64,000 nt of DNA from UMGS1279 sp045540715. GTDB taxonomy: Bacteria; Bacillota; Clostridia; Oscillospirales; Acutalibacteraceae. Positions 42,293 to 49,852 of the stretch are shown piece by piece. The stretch covers positions 62,001-126,000 of the forward strand of contig JAZQHT010000004.1 in assembly GCA_045540715.1 (NCBI GenBank), in the 5' to 3' direction. The notes below the pieces were generated by a model that ran no database searches, had not been told where the DNA came from, and worked only from the letters and a program-made list of their open reading frames with translations. The position numbers and the translations under genes were made by a program. Position 1 is the stretch's first letter, and the number at the start of each line of letters is the position of its first letter.

Positions 42293-43250
42293 TTCCCTCT
42301 TTCTTTAAGTATTTATTAAGAATAATTAAACTGCCAACAACACCGGCAAATAAACCAATTCCTAAGAATATTAAAGAAATATTTAATAATTCTTGTCTAA
42401 ACGGAACTAAGTTTTTAATACCTAATGCATCTTTAATTGGTTGACCTGCAAATGAGTAAATACCATAAGTTAAAACTAATGAAACAAATGCAGAAATAAC
42501 ACCTAGTGCTACACCTTCAACCAAGAAAGGCCAACGAATAAACCAGTCGGTTGCACCCACAGCCTTCATAATGCTAATTTCTAGCTTACGGTTATACATT
42601 GTAACTCTAATTGTGTTACAAACAATAACAAGGGCAATTATCATTAAAATTACGATAATCCAAACACCTGCTATGCCAACTGCATTTTTAATGCTTGTAA
42701 TTTTTTCTGTAATATCATCAGAAGAAACAATTGTATCTACGCCTTTAATTTTAGCGATTGCTTTTTTAGCTTCTGAATAATTATCTAACGAAACTAATGT
42801 AACCCTTGCACTCATAGAAAGTGGATTTTCATCATCAACAAACATTTCTTTATCGACAAAATCTTTTCCGTCTTTTAATGCTTGCTCGGGAGTAATAAAT
42901 TCAACCTTTTCTACGTATTCTAATTTTTCAATTTCTTCACAAACAGCTTTTGCTTCTTCTTCGTTATGAATTAAATAATCGTTATCTGTGATTTTATCAG
43001 CAGCAATTGGTGTTGAACCATCAGTTGGATATAAAGCGCTATTTTTATCTTCCAAAAACGCCATAATAACGTTTTCTTTTTCTAGAGAAGACATAACTTT
43101 ATTTAGGTTTGAAGTAAGTAAAATTGCAACGCCTATAATTGCCATACAAGCAACTAAAACACCAACAGATGCTAATGACATAAGTCTATTAGCCCAAATG
43201 TTTTTTAAACCTTCGCGGGTTAGATATTTAAAACTACTACCTTTTTTCAT
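42273..43250 (-). CDS. ftsX: Cell-division protein FtsX
   Basis: Permease-like subunit of FtsEX, which transmits ATP-driven signals from FtsE to extracellular wall hydrolases. It has 325 residues from the ATG at 43250 (MKKGSSFKYLTREGLKNIWANRLM), eight bases after GGAGGG. The longer frame to 43295 lies in ftsE. There are four membrane segments: one near residue 30, then an extracellular loop of about 150 residues, then three at the C-terminus (VGIAGVWIIVILMIIALVIVC and others). AVGATDWFIRWPFLVEG is a family signature. It overlaps ftsE by 14 bases. Confidence 0.95.
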   Translation of the reverse strand: MKKGSSFKYLTREGLKNIWANRLMSLASVGVLVACMAIIGVAILLTSNLNKVMSSLEKENVIMAFLEDKNSALYPTDGSTPIAADKITDNDYLIHNEEEAKAVCEEIEKLEYVEKVEFITPEQALKDGKDFVDKEMFVDDENPLSMSARVTLVSLDNYSEAKKAIAKIKGVDTIVSSDDITEKITSIKNAVGIAGVWIIVILMIIALVIVCNTIRVTMYNRKLEISIMKAVGATDWFIRWPFLVEGVALGVISAFVSLVLTYGIYSFAGQPIKDALGIKNLVPFRQELLNISLIFLGIGLFAGVVGSLIILNKYLKKEGSEFRAL

Positions 43251-43959
43251 CTTCAATACCCTCCGCATTATCAGCAACAATTCTACCGCCTTCAAGCATA
43301 ATTACTCTGTGGTGGAATTCGCGTACTAAGTTATGTTCGTGTGTAACCATCAAAATTGTGGTACCTGCACGGTTAATTTGATTTAATAGATCCATAATTT
43401 CATAAGACATATTTGGGTCAACGTTACCTGTAGGTTCATCGGCAATTAATAGTTTTGGTCTATTAATTATTGCACGAGCAAGTCCAACACGTTGTTGCTC
43501 ACCACCCGAAAGCTGATCGGGTAAAGCACGTGCACGATGTTGAAGCCCTACAAGGTTTAAAACCTTAGAAACCTCACGACGAATTGTGGCTTTATCTGCG
43601 CCTACAACGTGCATTGCAAAAGCAACGTTATCAAAAACGTCCATTGTGGGAATCAGTCTGAAGTCTTGGAAAACAATACCCATTGTTCTTCTGTACATTG
43701 GAATATGTTTTCTCTTAATTTTATTTAAGTTATAACCATTAACGATAATTTCGCCTGCGTTTGCTTTTTCTTCACGCATAATAAGCTTCATAAAGGTACT
43801 TTTACCGGCACCGGAAGCACCAACTACGAAAACAAATTCGCCATCGTTAATTCTTATATTCACATCAGATAAAGCGTGTGTATTACCATTTGGATAGGTT
43901 TTAGATACGCCTCTGAATTCTATTAGCGGGGTTTCGTTTATAATGTTTGCGGTATCTAT
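43237..43959 (-). CDS. ftsE: Cell-division ATP-binding protein FtsE, start codon non-canonical
   Basis: ABC ATPase partner of FtsX. Walker A is VGASGAGKSTFM, the signature is LSGGEQQRVGLARAI, Walker B is LLIADEPTGNVD, and the H-loop is MVTHEHN. Alignable FtsE sequence begins well upstream of the first in-frame canonical start (GTG at 43863): PLIEFRGVSKTYPNG and ALSDVNI are read in frame from 43923 on. There is no ATG, GTG or TTG between an in-frame TGA (43968-43966) and that GTG. The best start is ATA at 43959, six bases after GAGTGA, giving 240 residues. A sequencing error is the alternative. It is 19 bases downstream of the regulator gene. Confidence 0.85.
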   Translation of the reverse strand: MDTANIINETPLIEFRGVSKTYPNGNTHALSDVNIRINDGEFVFVVGASGAGKSTFMKLIMREEKANAGEIIVNGYNLNKIKRKHIPMYRRTMGIVFQDFRLIPTMDVFDNVAFAMHVVGADKATIRREVSKVLNLVGLQHRARALPDQLSGGEQQRVGLARAIINRPKLLIADEPTGNVDPNMSYEIMDLLNQINRAGTTILMVTHEHNLVREFHHRVIMLEGGRIVADNAEGIEDEKR

Positions 43960-43978
43960 TTTAACTCACTCTTTTCTT

Positions 43979-45058
43979 TTAGAATTTAATTGGGTTGCTC
44001 TTTAAATATTTTTTAACCATTAATGCAATTTTAAATATAATTGCATGGTCGAATTCTCGTAAATCTAAACCTGTAATCTTCTTGATTTTTTCAAGTCTAT
44101 ACACAAGGGTATTTCTATGTACGAAAAGCTTTCTTGAAGTTTCAGAAACGTTAAGATTATTTTCAAAGAAACGTTGAATTGTAAACAAGGTTTCTTGGTC
44201 TAAACTTTCAATGGAACCGCGTTTAAATACTTCACGCAAGAAGGTTTCACAAAGTGTTGTTGGAAGTTGATAAATTAAACGAGCAATACCTAAGTTTTCG
44301 TAGTTTACAATACTCTTTTCGGTATCAAACACTTTACCAACCTCTAAAGCTAGTTGAGCGTTTTTAAATGAAAGTGCTAAATCTTTAAGATTATCAACAA
44401 CAATACCAATACCGCACACAGCGTGAATATAAAGTTCACCTGCTAGTGTATCAACAATGCTTTTTGCAAGTTTTTCTAAATGTTGAGATTCAATATTAGA
44501 ATTGATTTCTTTAACTAATGCAATATCTGTTTCGCTAATGCTAATAACAAAATCTTTATTTTTATCGGGGAATAATTTGCTGATTATGTCGCAAACAGAA
44601 ATATCGTTTTTAGATATTAATCTAATTAAAAGAACTACCCTATTTGTTTCGTTATTAAAGTGAAGCTCTCTTGCCTTTAGATAGATATCGCCAGGTAAGA
44701 TATTGTCTAAAATAATGTTTTTGATAAAATTGCTTCTATCGTATTTTTCATCATAATATTGTTTAATGTTTTGTAATGCAATTGCTAAAACTGCTGCATA
44801 TTTTGCTGCTTGCGGGTCAACACCTTCAACAAAGATTGTTGAACGATCAACACCGTTACTGGAAAACGGTTTATATGTATAATGGCCGCTAATAAAAGCT
44901 TCCTCGCTCATTGCAAAGGTATCAATTTCTAAAGTTTCACCAATGCGTGGAAGATCACTACAAGCAATAATGGTATTATTCTCATCAATAACACCAATTG
45001 TGCGGTCAATCGCCTCTTTCATTTGGTGAACAACACCTTGATAAAGTCTGTTTGACAT
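43979..45058 (-). CDS. CdaR/PucR-family transcriptional regulator
   Basis: 359 residues. The N-terminal part (1-110) resembles the sugar-diacid-recognition domain of CdaR (QGVVHQMKEAIDRTIGVIDENNTIIACSD). The middle region is GGDEF-like but degenerate (about 130-270). A C-terminal PucR-type helix-turn-helix (FFENNLNVSETSRKLFVHRNTLVYRLEKIKKITGLD) binds DNA. CdaR regulators usually control sugar-acid genes, but here it heads the ftsEX wall-hydrolase cluster, an association seen in other clostridia as far as I recall. The true ligand is unknown. Confidence 0.85.
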   Translation of the reverse strand: MSNRLYQGVVHQMKEAIDRTIGVIDENNTIIACSDLPRIGETLEIDTFAMSEEAFISGHYTYKPFSSNGVDRSTIFVEGVDPQAAKYAAVLAIALQNIKQYYDEKYDRSNFIKNIILDNILPGDIYLKARELHFNNETNRVVLLIRLISKNDISVCDIISKLFPDKNKDFVISISETDIALVKEINSNIESQHLEKLAKSIVDTLAGELYIHAVCGIGIVVDNLKDLALSFKNAQLALEVGKVFDTEKSIVNYENLGIARLIYQLPTTLCETFLREVFKRGSIESLDQETLFTIQRFFENNLNVSETSRKLFVHRNTLVYRLEKIKKITGLDLREFDHAIIFKIALMVKKYLKSNPIKF

Positions 45059-45200
45059 CCATATTCCCCCAATTTATATATAATTATAATATTATACAAA
45101 CTTTCTAAATATATTTTACACAAAACCACCAAAAAAAGCAAGATATAATTTCGAAAAAGTTACAAAAAAGTTACAAATTTGTTTTATTTTTTATTGCAAG

Positions 45201-45228
45201 AAAAAAAGCCACCATTTTTGGTGGCTTT
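45201..45228 (-). terminator. Terminator of the FAD-oxidoreductase operon
   Basis: Nine-base stem AAAGCCACC/GGTGGCTTT with a loop of A/T bases, followed on the minus strand by TTTTTTT. It begins ten bases after the oxidoreductase stop. Confidence 0.9.
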
Positions 45229-45238
45229 AAAGTAAAAT

Positions 45239-46636
45239 TTATTTTGAAATACCGTAAATGAATACATCGTTTTCAACAAGTCTATTTTGCAACGCTTTAA
45301 CATCAACATCAACAAAACTGTTGCCATTTTTAATTGCAAATGCAGCTGCAGTACCGCAAGCTTGACCAGTTAACATACAAGTACCTTGAATACGTGTGGA
45401 GCTCATTGCAACGTGGTCAGCTGAAATTAATCTGCCTGCAACCGAAAGGTTCTTACACTTTTTAGTGATAAGTGTGCGATAAGGAATACTATAGAAGTCA
45501 CCCTTAATATTACCGCCTAGTGCTTTACGCTTACCTGTTGGGTCGTGAATATCGATAATATAAGAACCGTGAGCAATTGTATCGTCAAAGGTTACGCAAT
45601 CAATGGCATCGTTACCGGTTAGCATATATTCACCCGAAAGTCTTCTGCTTTCGCGAATTCCTAATGAGCACGCGCTATCCATTAAATACGAGTTTTCAAA
45701 ACCAGGAACAAAATGTTGTAAATAAGATACAATAGCTAAAACTTGACGACCTGCCTTTACTTCGGCATCAGCATAGCAAAGCGGGTCGGTTGGGTTAACG
45801 CCGATAACACGCGACATATTGATAACCGCTTCGTTTTTACGAAGGCTTTTGCACAACCAAACACGACCTTGTGGCATTGGAACAACATCGCTATCATCAA
45901 CTTCAAAGCCAAGAGTATTGGCATATTCCCACTTTAAGAAATCTTCTTTAGTGATTCCTAACATATCATATGTAATTGTGCGGTTCATAAGCTTTTTGCC
46001 TTCTTCAATATCCACACCACCCATGGTGAACATAATTGAACAAGGTTGAACCTGACCCTTATAATCGCCATCAACGTCATCCTTATTGCCTGCGTTAACA
46101 ACCGATGAAAGTTCGCCATCGCCGTTGCCATAAACCATTGTTGCTTTTGTTCTGTATGCTAGGTCACCGTCGCCTGTGCAATCGATAAATAACTTACCTT
46201 CAACCTTTTGAACGCCCGCTTTTGTGGCTACCAAAACAGCATTTAAGCTATCATCATCGTTTAAAATAGCATCAACTATAAATGTATGGAATAAAATTTT
46301 TACACCGGCTTGATATAACATTTCTAATAAAACATATTTTGTTGTATGTAGTGAATTTGCAGGTGCTTCTGTTGCCTTGCAAAATTCCTTAGCTTTTTCA
46401 ATATTTAAATCAACAAATTCTTGGCCGATACCACCAAATTTAACATTACTTATATTACCGTTTAACGAAGAAATTGGCGCAACTAAACCATTTGTTGCAG
46501 CACCGCCAACAACGCCACTTGCTTCTATTAAGCAAACGCTTAAGCCCTCTCTTGCTGCGGCAATAGCTGCCGAAACACCTGCAAGGCCGCCGCCTGCTAC
46601 AACTACATCTGCTGAATATAATGTTTTGTAATCCAT
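45239..46636 (-). CDS. FAD-dependent oxidoreductase (FAD_oxidored family)
   Basis: 465-residue soluble flavoprotein. The N-terminal FAD Rossmann motif is VVVAGGGLAGVSAAIAAAREG, followed by LIEASGVVGGAATNG. DCTGDGDLAYR and the C-terminal VAGRLISADHVAMSSTRIQGTCMLTGQACGTAAAF are typical of the family related to fumarate reductase/GidA-type flavoproteins. No covalent-flavin or heme motif is present. The substrate is unknown; in gut bacteria relatives often sit in carbohydrate loci. It lies 11 bases downstream of an AraC regulator that probably controls it. Confidence 0.88.
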   Translation of the reverse strand: MDYKTLYSADVVVAGGGLAGVSAAIAAAREGLSVCLIEASGVVGGAATNGLVAPISSLNGNISNVKFGGIGQEFVDLNIEKAKEFCKATEAPANSLHTTKYVLLEMLYQAGVKILFHTFIVDAILNDDDSLNAVLVATKAGVQKVEGKLFIDCTGDGDLAYRTKATMVYGNGDGELSSVVNAGNKDDVDGDYKGQVQPCSIMFTMGGVDIEEGKKLMNRTITYDMLGITKEDFLKWEYANTLGFEVDDSDVVPMPQGRVWLCKSLRKNEAVINMSRVIGVNPTDPLCYADAEVKAGRQVLAIVSYLQHFVPGFENSYLMDSACSLGIRESRRLSGEYMLTGNDAIDCVTFDDTIAHGSYIIDIHDPTGKRKALGGNIKGDFYSIPYRTLITKKCKNLSVAGRLISADHVAMSSTRIQGTCMLTGQACGTAAAFAIKNGNSFVDVDVKALQNRLVENDVFIYGISK

Positions 46637-46647
46637 AAAAATACCTC

Positions 46648-47493
46648 TTAAAATAATTTTTTTGCTTTTGATGGGGTTATTTTAAAATGCCTTTTAAAGC
46701 ATGTTGCGAAATATTTGGGGTCAGAAAAACCGACTAATTCTGAAACGCGTTCAATACTTATATTTCCTTGTCCGTTTAAAATATCTAACGCTTTATTAAG
46801 ACGAACGTTAAGTAAATAGCTATGAAATGCAAAACCCGTTTCTTTTTTAATTTGACGATTTATATAACTTTCGTGATAAGATAATTCTTTTGATGCGTCT
46901 TTTATATTAATATCTTTATTATAGTTTTCATCAATAAACTTTTTAACTTTAATGCCTACTTGATTTTTGTTGTTTGTAATACTTTCATTTAAAAAGGCTT
47001 TTGTTATTGCCGCAGTTAAAAGTGAAGATTTATATTTTTGAGCAACTAAATCTGTTTTATCGTTAACGTTGCACACTTTTAAAAGTATATCAGATAGCCC
47101 ATAAACACATTTAAAAGTTAAAAACTCAAAGGTTTCACTATTATATAAAAGTTTATATTTGCATAAAAGTTTTTCATTTGAAAAGTGATTTTCTATACAC
47201 GGAAAAATTCTATTGGTTACGTTATTGTTTTCATTAGTTAAATCAAAATAGAAAAACAATAATTTACCGTGTGAGTCTTGTATTTTATATGGCACTCCTG
47301 CCGAAATAATAAGTATATCACGCTTATTTAGGGTTATCTTATTATTTGAAACGTTAACAGTTGCTTCGCCATCTAGAATATAAATAAATCTATGTTCTAA
47401 TCCACAAAGCATATCATTGTGCTTTAAGTTTGAAAGATTTAAAGCAGAGCGCACAAAAATATTTGAATTAAATATTTCAATATTTTTTTGCAT
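46648..47493 (-). CDS. AraC-family transcriptional regulator
   Basis: 281 residues: an N-terminal cupin sensor (GLEHRFIYILDGEATVNVSNNKITLNKRDILIISAGVPYKI) and a C-terminal double helix-turn-helix (DASKELSYHESYINRQIKKETGFAFHSYLLNVRLNKALDIL, then VGFSDPKYFATCFKRHFKITPSK). The domain order is that of carbohydrate-responsive AraC activators. It is the first gene of a two-gene operon with the FAD oxidoreductase, so it likely controls that gene. Confidence 0.92.
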   Translation of the reverse strand: MQKNIEIFNSNIFVRSALNLSNLKHNDMLCGLEHRFIYILDGEATVNVSNNKITLNKRDILIISAGVPYKIQDSHGKLLFFYFDLTNENNNVTNRIFPCIENHFSNEKLLCKYKLLYNSETFEFLTFKCVYGLSDILLKVCNVNDKTDLVAQKYKSSLLTAAITKAFLNESITNNKNQVGIKVKKFIDENYNKDINIKDASKELSYHESYINRQIKKETGFAFHSYLLNVRLNKALDILNGQGNISIERVSELVGFSDPKYFATCFKRHFKITPSKAKKLF

Positions 47494-47521
47494 AATTAAG
47501 TTATCTCCTTAACATAAATTT

Positions 47522-47550
47522 ATAATAGTTTAAATTTCAACTTATATCAA
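47522..47550 (-). promoter_or_regulatory. Promoter of the AraC operon
   Basis: Minus-strand TTGATA (47545-47550), 17 bases, TATTAT (47522-47527), with AAGGAGAT before the ATG at 47493. Confidence 0.65.
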
Positions 47551-47640
47551 CCTTAATTATAACACAAAAAGTTTAATTTTCAACACTATTTAATAAATTT
47601 ATAAGCTAAAAATTTCAATTAAAAAATTAAAAGTTTATTG

Positions 47641-47669
47641 TTGACACCACTTAAAAATTGTGTTATAAT
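47641..47669 (+). promoter_or_regulatory. Sigma-A promoter of the tRNA-Ser pair
   Basis: TTGACA (47641-47646), 17 bases, TATAAT (47664-47669), full consensus, 14 bases before the first tRNA. Confidence 0.92.
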
Positions 47670-47683
47670 CTTTTGGCACACAT

Positions 47684-47770
47684 GGAGAGGTGTCCGAGCG
47701 GTTTAAGGAGCTGGTCTTGAAAACCAGTGACTCGCAAGAGCCAAGGGTTCGAATCCCTTCCTCTCCGCCA
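47684..47770 (+). tRNA. tRNA-Ser (anticodon TGA)
   Basis: Class II tRNA with acceptor GGAGAGG/CCTCTCC, discriminator G and encoded CCA, anticodon stem CTGGT/ACCAG with loop CTTGAAA (anticodon TGA), and long variable arm. It reads UCA. Confidence 0.97.
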
Positions 47771-47805
47771 TTTAACTTAATATTTTTTTAAAACGTAACA
47801 ATTAT

Positions 47806-47896
47806 GGAGTAGTACTCAAGTTGGTGACGAGGCACCCCTGCTAAGGGTGTAGGCCGGGTAACTGGTGCGAGAGTTCGAGTCTCTCCTACTCCGCCA
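47806..47896 (+). tRNA. tRNA-Ser (anticodon GCT)
   Basis: A 91-base class II tRNA with acceptor GGAGTAG/CTACTCC, encoded CCA, anticodon stem CACCC/GGGTG with loop CTGCTAA (anticodon GCT), and long variable arm. It reads AGC and AGU. It is 35 bases after the first tRNA-Ser and shares its promoter. Confidence 0.97.
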
Positions 47897-47941
47897 AAGA
47901 ATAACCGCAACTTTGATACAAGTTGCGGTTATTTTCTTTTT
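47897..47941 (+). terminator. Terminator of the tRNA-Ser pair
   Basis: A 14-base perfect stem AATAACCGCAACTT/AAGTTGCGGTTATT with loop TGATAC, followed by TTCTTTTT. Confidence 0.92.
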
Positions 47942-47951
47942 ATTATATAAT
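47923..47951 (+). promoter_or_regulatory. Candidate promoter of the SF0329-like gene, overlapping the terminator
   Basis: TTGCGG (47923-47928), 17 bases, TATAAT (47946-47951). The -35 lies in the 3' arm of the tRNA terminator stem. Confidence 0.55.
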
Positions 47952-47971
47952 GAGTAAAAGGCGGTGATTGT

Positions 47972-48487
47972 GTGAATAAAATACTTGGTTCTTGGAGCGG
48001 AATGAGAAAATACTTAGAACAGGAGATGCTTGCGGAGTCTTTACAAGGAAGAATCAGATATGCCTGTACTTCTTATGTTGGGATGGACGGGTGCCACATC
48101 TTCGAGATTTGTATTGACGGCAAACAAGTGAAACGCTTTTCGTGGGAAACCGTCAATTCCTATTTCATTGATAACGGATATACGAGTAATAAGAATCCAA
48201 GTGGCATAGGCGAGTATTGGGCAGAGTTTTGGTCATTACTTGATAAATATCCTGTAACTGATCGAACGGAATATACTGATGAAGAATTTTGCAATGCCCT
48301 CGAGAATTATCGCAACCAGGATATCCAAGAAAGTCTACGCTCAAACAATCCGCTAATCAGAATGTTTGCGATTTTTGACAGAAGGGTCGGCAAGCGAACA
48401 CTTACTAAATTAAAATCCGAACTCGATAAACAGCCGAACTGGTTACGACAAATATACTTACTGCGTATCGAAGCAGAGTTGAACTAA
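47972..48487 (+). CDS. SF0329-family-like protein, function unknown
   Basis: 171 residues with a GTG start at 47972 preceded by AAAGGCGGTG. SLQGRIRYACTSYVGMDGCHIFEICIDGKQVKRFSWETVN matches the pattern I recall for the SF0329 family of small Firmicute proteins (W/L-E..L..SLQGR..Y..T.Y). The second half, RNNPLIRMFAIFDRRVGKRTLTKL, resembles the HxD-like repeat end seen in the same family. No membrane segment is visible. GC content is visibly higher than in the flanking genes, suggesting recent acquisition next to the tRNA genes. Confidence 0.6.
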   Translation: MNKILGSWSGMRKYLEQEMLAESLQGRIRYACTSYVGMDGCHIFEICIDGKQVKRFSWETVNSYFIDNGYTSNKNPSGIGEYWAEFWSLLDKYPVTDRTEYTDEEFCNALENYRNQDIQESLRSNNPLIRMFAIFDRRVGKRTLTKLKSELDKQPNWLRQIYLLRIEAELN

Positions 48488-48800
48488 TATAATTTGCACC
48501 CCCCTGAACCCGATTTGCCCCCCCTTTGGCTCAAAATGCACCCCCTAAAATGACTTTGCACCCCCTTAGCTCAAAAAGGGGGGGCATTTGTATTAAAATT
48601 AGGGTCAGTCTTCAAAAATCGACAAGTTTCAACAGAAGCTTGTCGATTTTGCTTTTTCACTATTCACTCTACACTTTTACTCATCTCTTTCGCAACTTGT
48701 CGATTAGATAATACGTAATAGTGAATAGTGAAGAAGTAGTTGAAATGCTTATATTTTTCTTATATACTATAATTATAAATTTCAAAGGAGGTTATCTGCA
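48488..48800. other. 313-base intergenic patch with repeats and hairpins
   Basis: After the C-rich array, a 12-base inverted repeat AAAATCGACAAG (48615-48626) and CTTGTCGATTTT (48639-48650) could act as a terminator. The half-site ACTTGTCGATT recurs at 48695-48705. A second 13-base inverted repeat TTCACTATTCACT (48656-48668) and AGTGAATAGTGAA (48720-48732) follows. No protein-coding gene is supported here. AAAGGAGG before 48801 belongs to the next gene. Confidence 0.7.
48494..48580. repeat. Four tandem C-rich repeats, IS21-like terminal array
   Basis: Units starting at about 48494, 48515, 48536 and 48556 share TTGCACCCCC followed by a variable 8-11 bases, two of them with GGCTCAAAA or AGCTCAAAAA. 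The period is 20-22 bases. Multiple short terminal repeats of this G/C-run kind are typical of IS21-family ends. No istA or istB gene is present, so this would be a remnant. The spacing is too short and the units too alike and spacerless for a CRISPR. Confidence 0.5.
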
Positions 48801-49514
48801 ATGAAACGCCTATTCTGCTTGCTTTTAACAGTAATTGTATTGATTTCATTGACGGCTTGTCAAACAAACACCGATAATTCAGATAAAAACGAAAACAATG
48901 TCGACTATATGACTATATCATGCACTAAGGATTCCGTAGATGAATTCATGTCCATCATTGGCGAGGTTGAATTGGGTGGCTTATATGCAGAAATTAAACT
49001 TGACGAAGCACATTGTTATAATGTAACTCCGCTTTCAGTTGCCGCACAAACAGATATTAAGATTTTCAAATTTAGTGATTCTTGTGTTTCACTCGCACTA
49101 ATCGATGGTAAAGTGTATTCCATTTGTGAATCTTTTGGTGGATACGGTTTTGTAAATGCAGTACCTTGGGATTATGACAATGATGGAAATCTCGACTTAT
49201 TGATTGCTTCTTCATGGGGTTCGGGATTACACCGTTCTATAATTTCTATTTTTAATACAACCACAAAGGAATCTATTATTGTTTATGATACTTCAACCAC
49301 AGACAATCCTTCTGTAGATTTGTTTGTTGCGGCTGTTATGCCATCATTGTCTTCAAAAGATCCACAAGATCTTCCAACCTACTATCAAGTCTATACTGCA
49401 AATATTGAAATCAACAACAATAATCTTGCAGATTTATCTTATACTGCAACGGGTGTACTTGGCTCAGTAGTTGTTGAAAATGGAACACCAGTTTTTAAGC
49501 CCATGGGTGGTTAA
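48801..49514 (+). CDS. Lipoprotein with FG-GAP/EF-hand-like calcium motif
   Basis: 237 residues. Lipoprotein signal peptide with lipobox LTAC (Cys20). The mature protein is Asp/Asn/Ser rich and includes WDYDNDGNLDLLIASSWG, a DxDxDGxxD calcium loop of the FG-GAP/VCBS kind, once only. Strong SD AAAGGAGG lies nine bases upstream. No family assigned. Base composition is less AT-rich than the core genes, and GGGGCATTTGT occurs on both sides (48581-48591 and 49535-49545), so the gene may belong to a mobile patch. Confidence 0.68.
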   Translation: MKRLFCLLLTVIVLISLTACQTNTDNSDKNENNVDYMTISCTKDSVDEFMSIIGEVELGGLYAEIKLDEAHCYNVTPLSVAAQTDIKIFKFSDSCVSLALIDGKVYSICESFGGYGFVNAVPWDYDNDGNLDLLIASSWGSGLHRSIISIFNTTTKESIIVYDTSTTDNPSVDLFVAAVMPSLSSKDPQDLPTYYQVYTANIEINNNNLADLSYTATGVLGSVVVENGTPVFKPMGG

Positions 49515-49640
49515 TTGCGGTGTTATCAATAAGTGGGGCATTTGTGTATAAATCAGAGTTAATTTTAATAGTTAAATTTTAAAACTGTAAGTTGAAGTTA
49601 TTTAGCTAATATGTTAATATAACTACAAAGGAGTTTTAAT

Positions 49641-49820
49641 ATGAAAAAATTTAAGACCTTAGACTTTTTAGCATCATTGTTATTTTTAGTATCAATAATT
49701 TTAGATATTATTGAGCTTTTTAATGAAGAACTAATTATTATAAATTATTTTTCTTTAGCGTTTTTAATTGCGGCATTAGTTTTATATATAATCAGTTGGG
49801 TAATGAATAAAAAGAAATAA
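49641..49820 (+). CDS. Small two-helix membrane protein
   Basis: 59 residues: MKKFKTLDFLASLLFLVSII at the start, then a short polar stretch LFNEELI, then a second hydrophobic segment (FSLAFLIAALVLYIISWV) and a basic end MNKKK. AAAGGAG is nine bases before the ATG and a terminator follows at once. The reading frame is supported by the SD, the two helices and the terminator; the function is unknown. Confidence 0.72.
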   Translation: MKKFKTLDFLASLLFLVSIILDIIELFNEELIIINYFSLAFLIAALVLYIISWVMNKKK

Positions 49821-49852
49821 AAAAGCAGTCTTTACGACTGCTTTTTATTTTT
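49821..49852. terminator. Bidirectional terminator
   Basis: Stem AAAAAGCAGTC/GACTGCTTTTT with loop TTTAC, serving the small membrane gene and the convergent GNAT gene. Confidence 0.9.

Noticed and set aside
42988..43329. Plus-strand open frame of 113 codons
   Set aside because: Antisense shadow of ftsX and ftsE with no SD.
43863..43979. Frameshift at the start of ftsE
   Set aside because: The homologous N-terminal sequence is in the same frame as the rest, so no frameshift is needed; only the start codon is missing.
48494..48580. CRISPR array
   Set aside because: Units are 20-22 bases with no unique spacers of 30 bases or more, and no cas genes are nearby.
47684..49820. Prophage or integrative element at tRNA-Ser
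   Set aside because: No integrase, no att-like repeat of a tRNA 3' end and no phage genes; only a small patch is supported.
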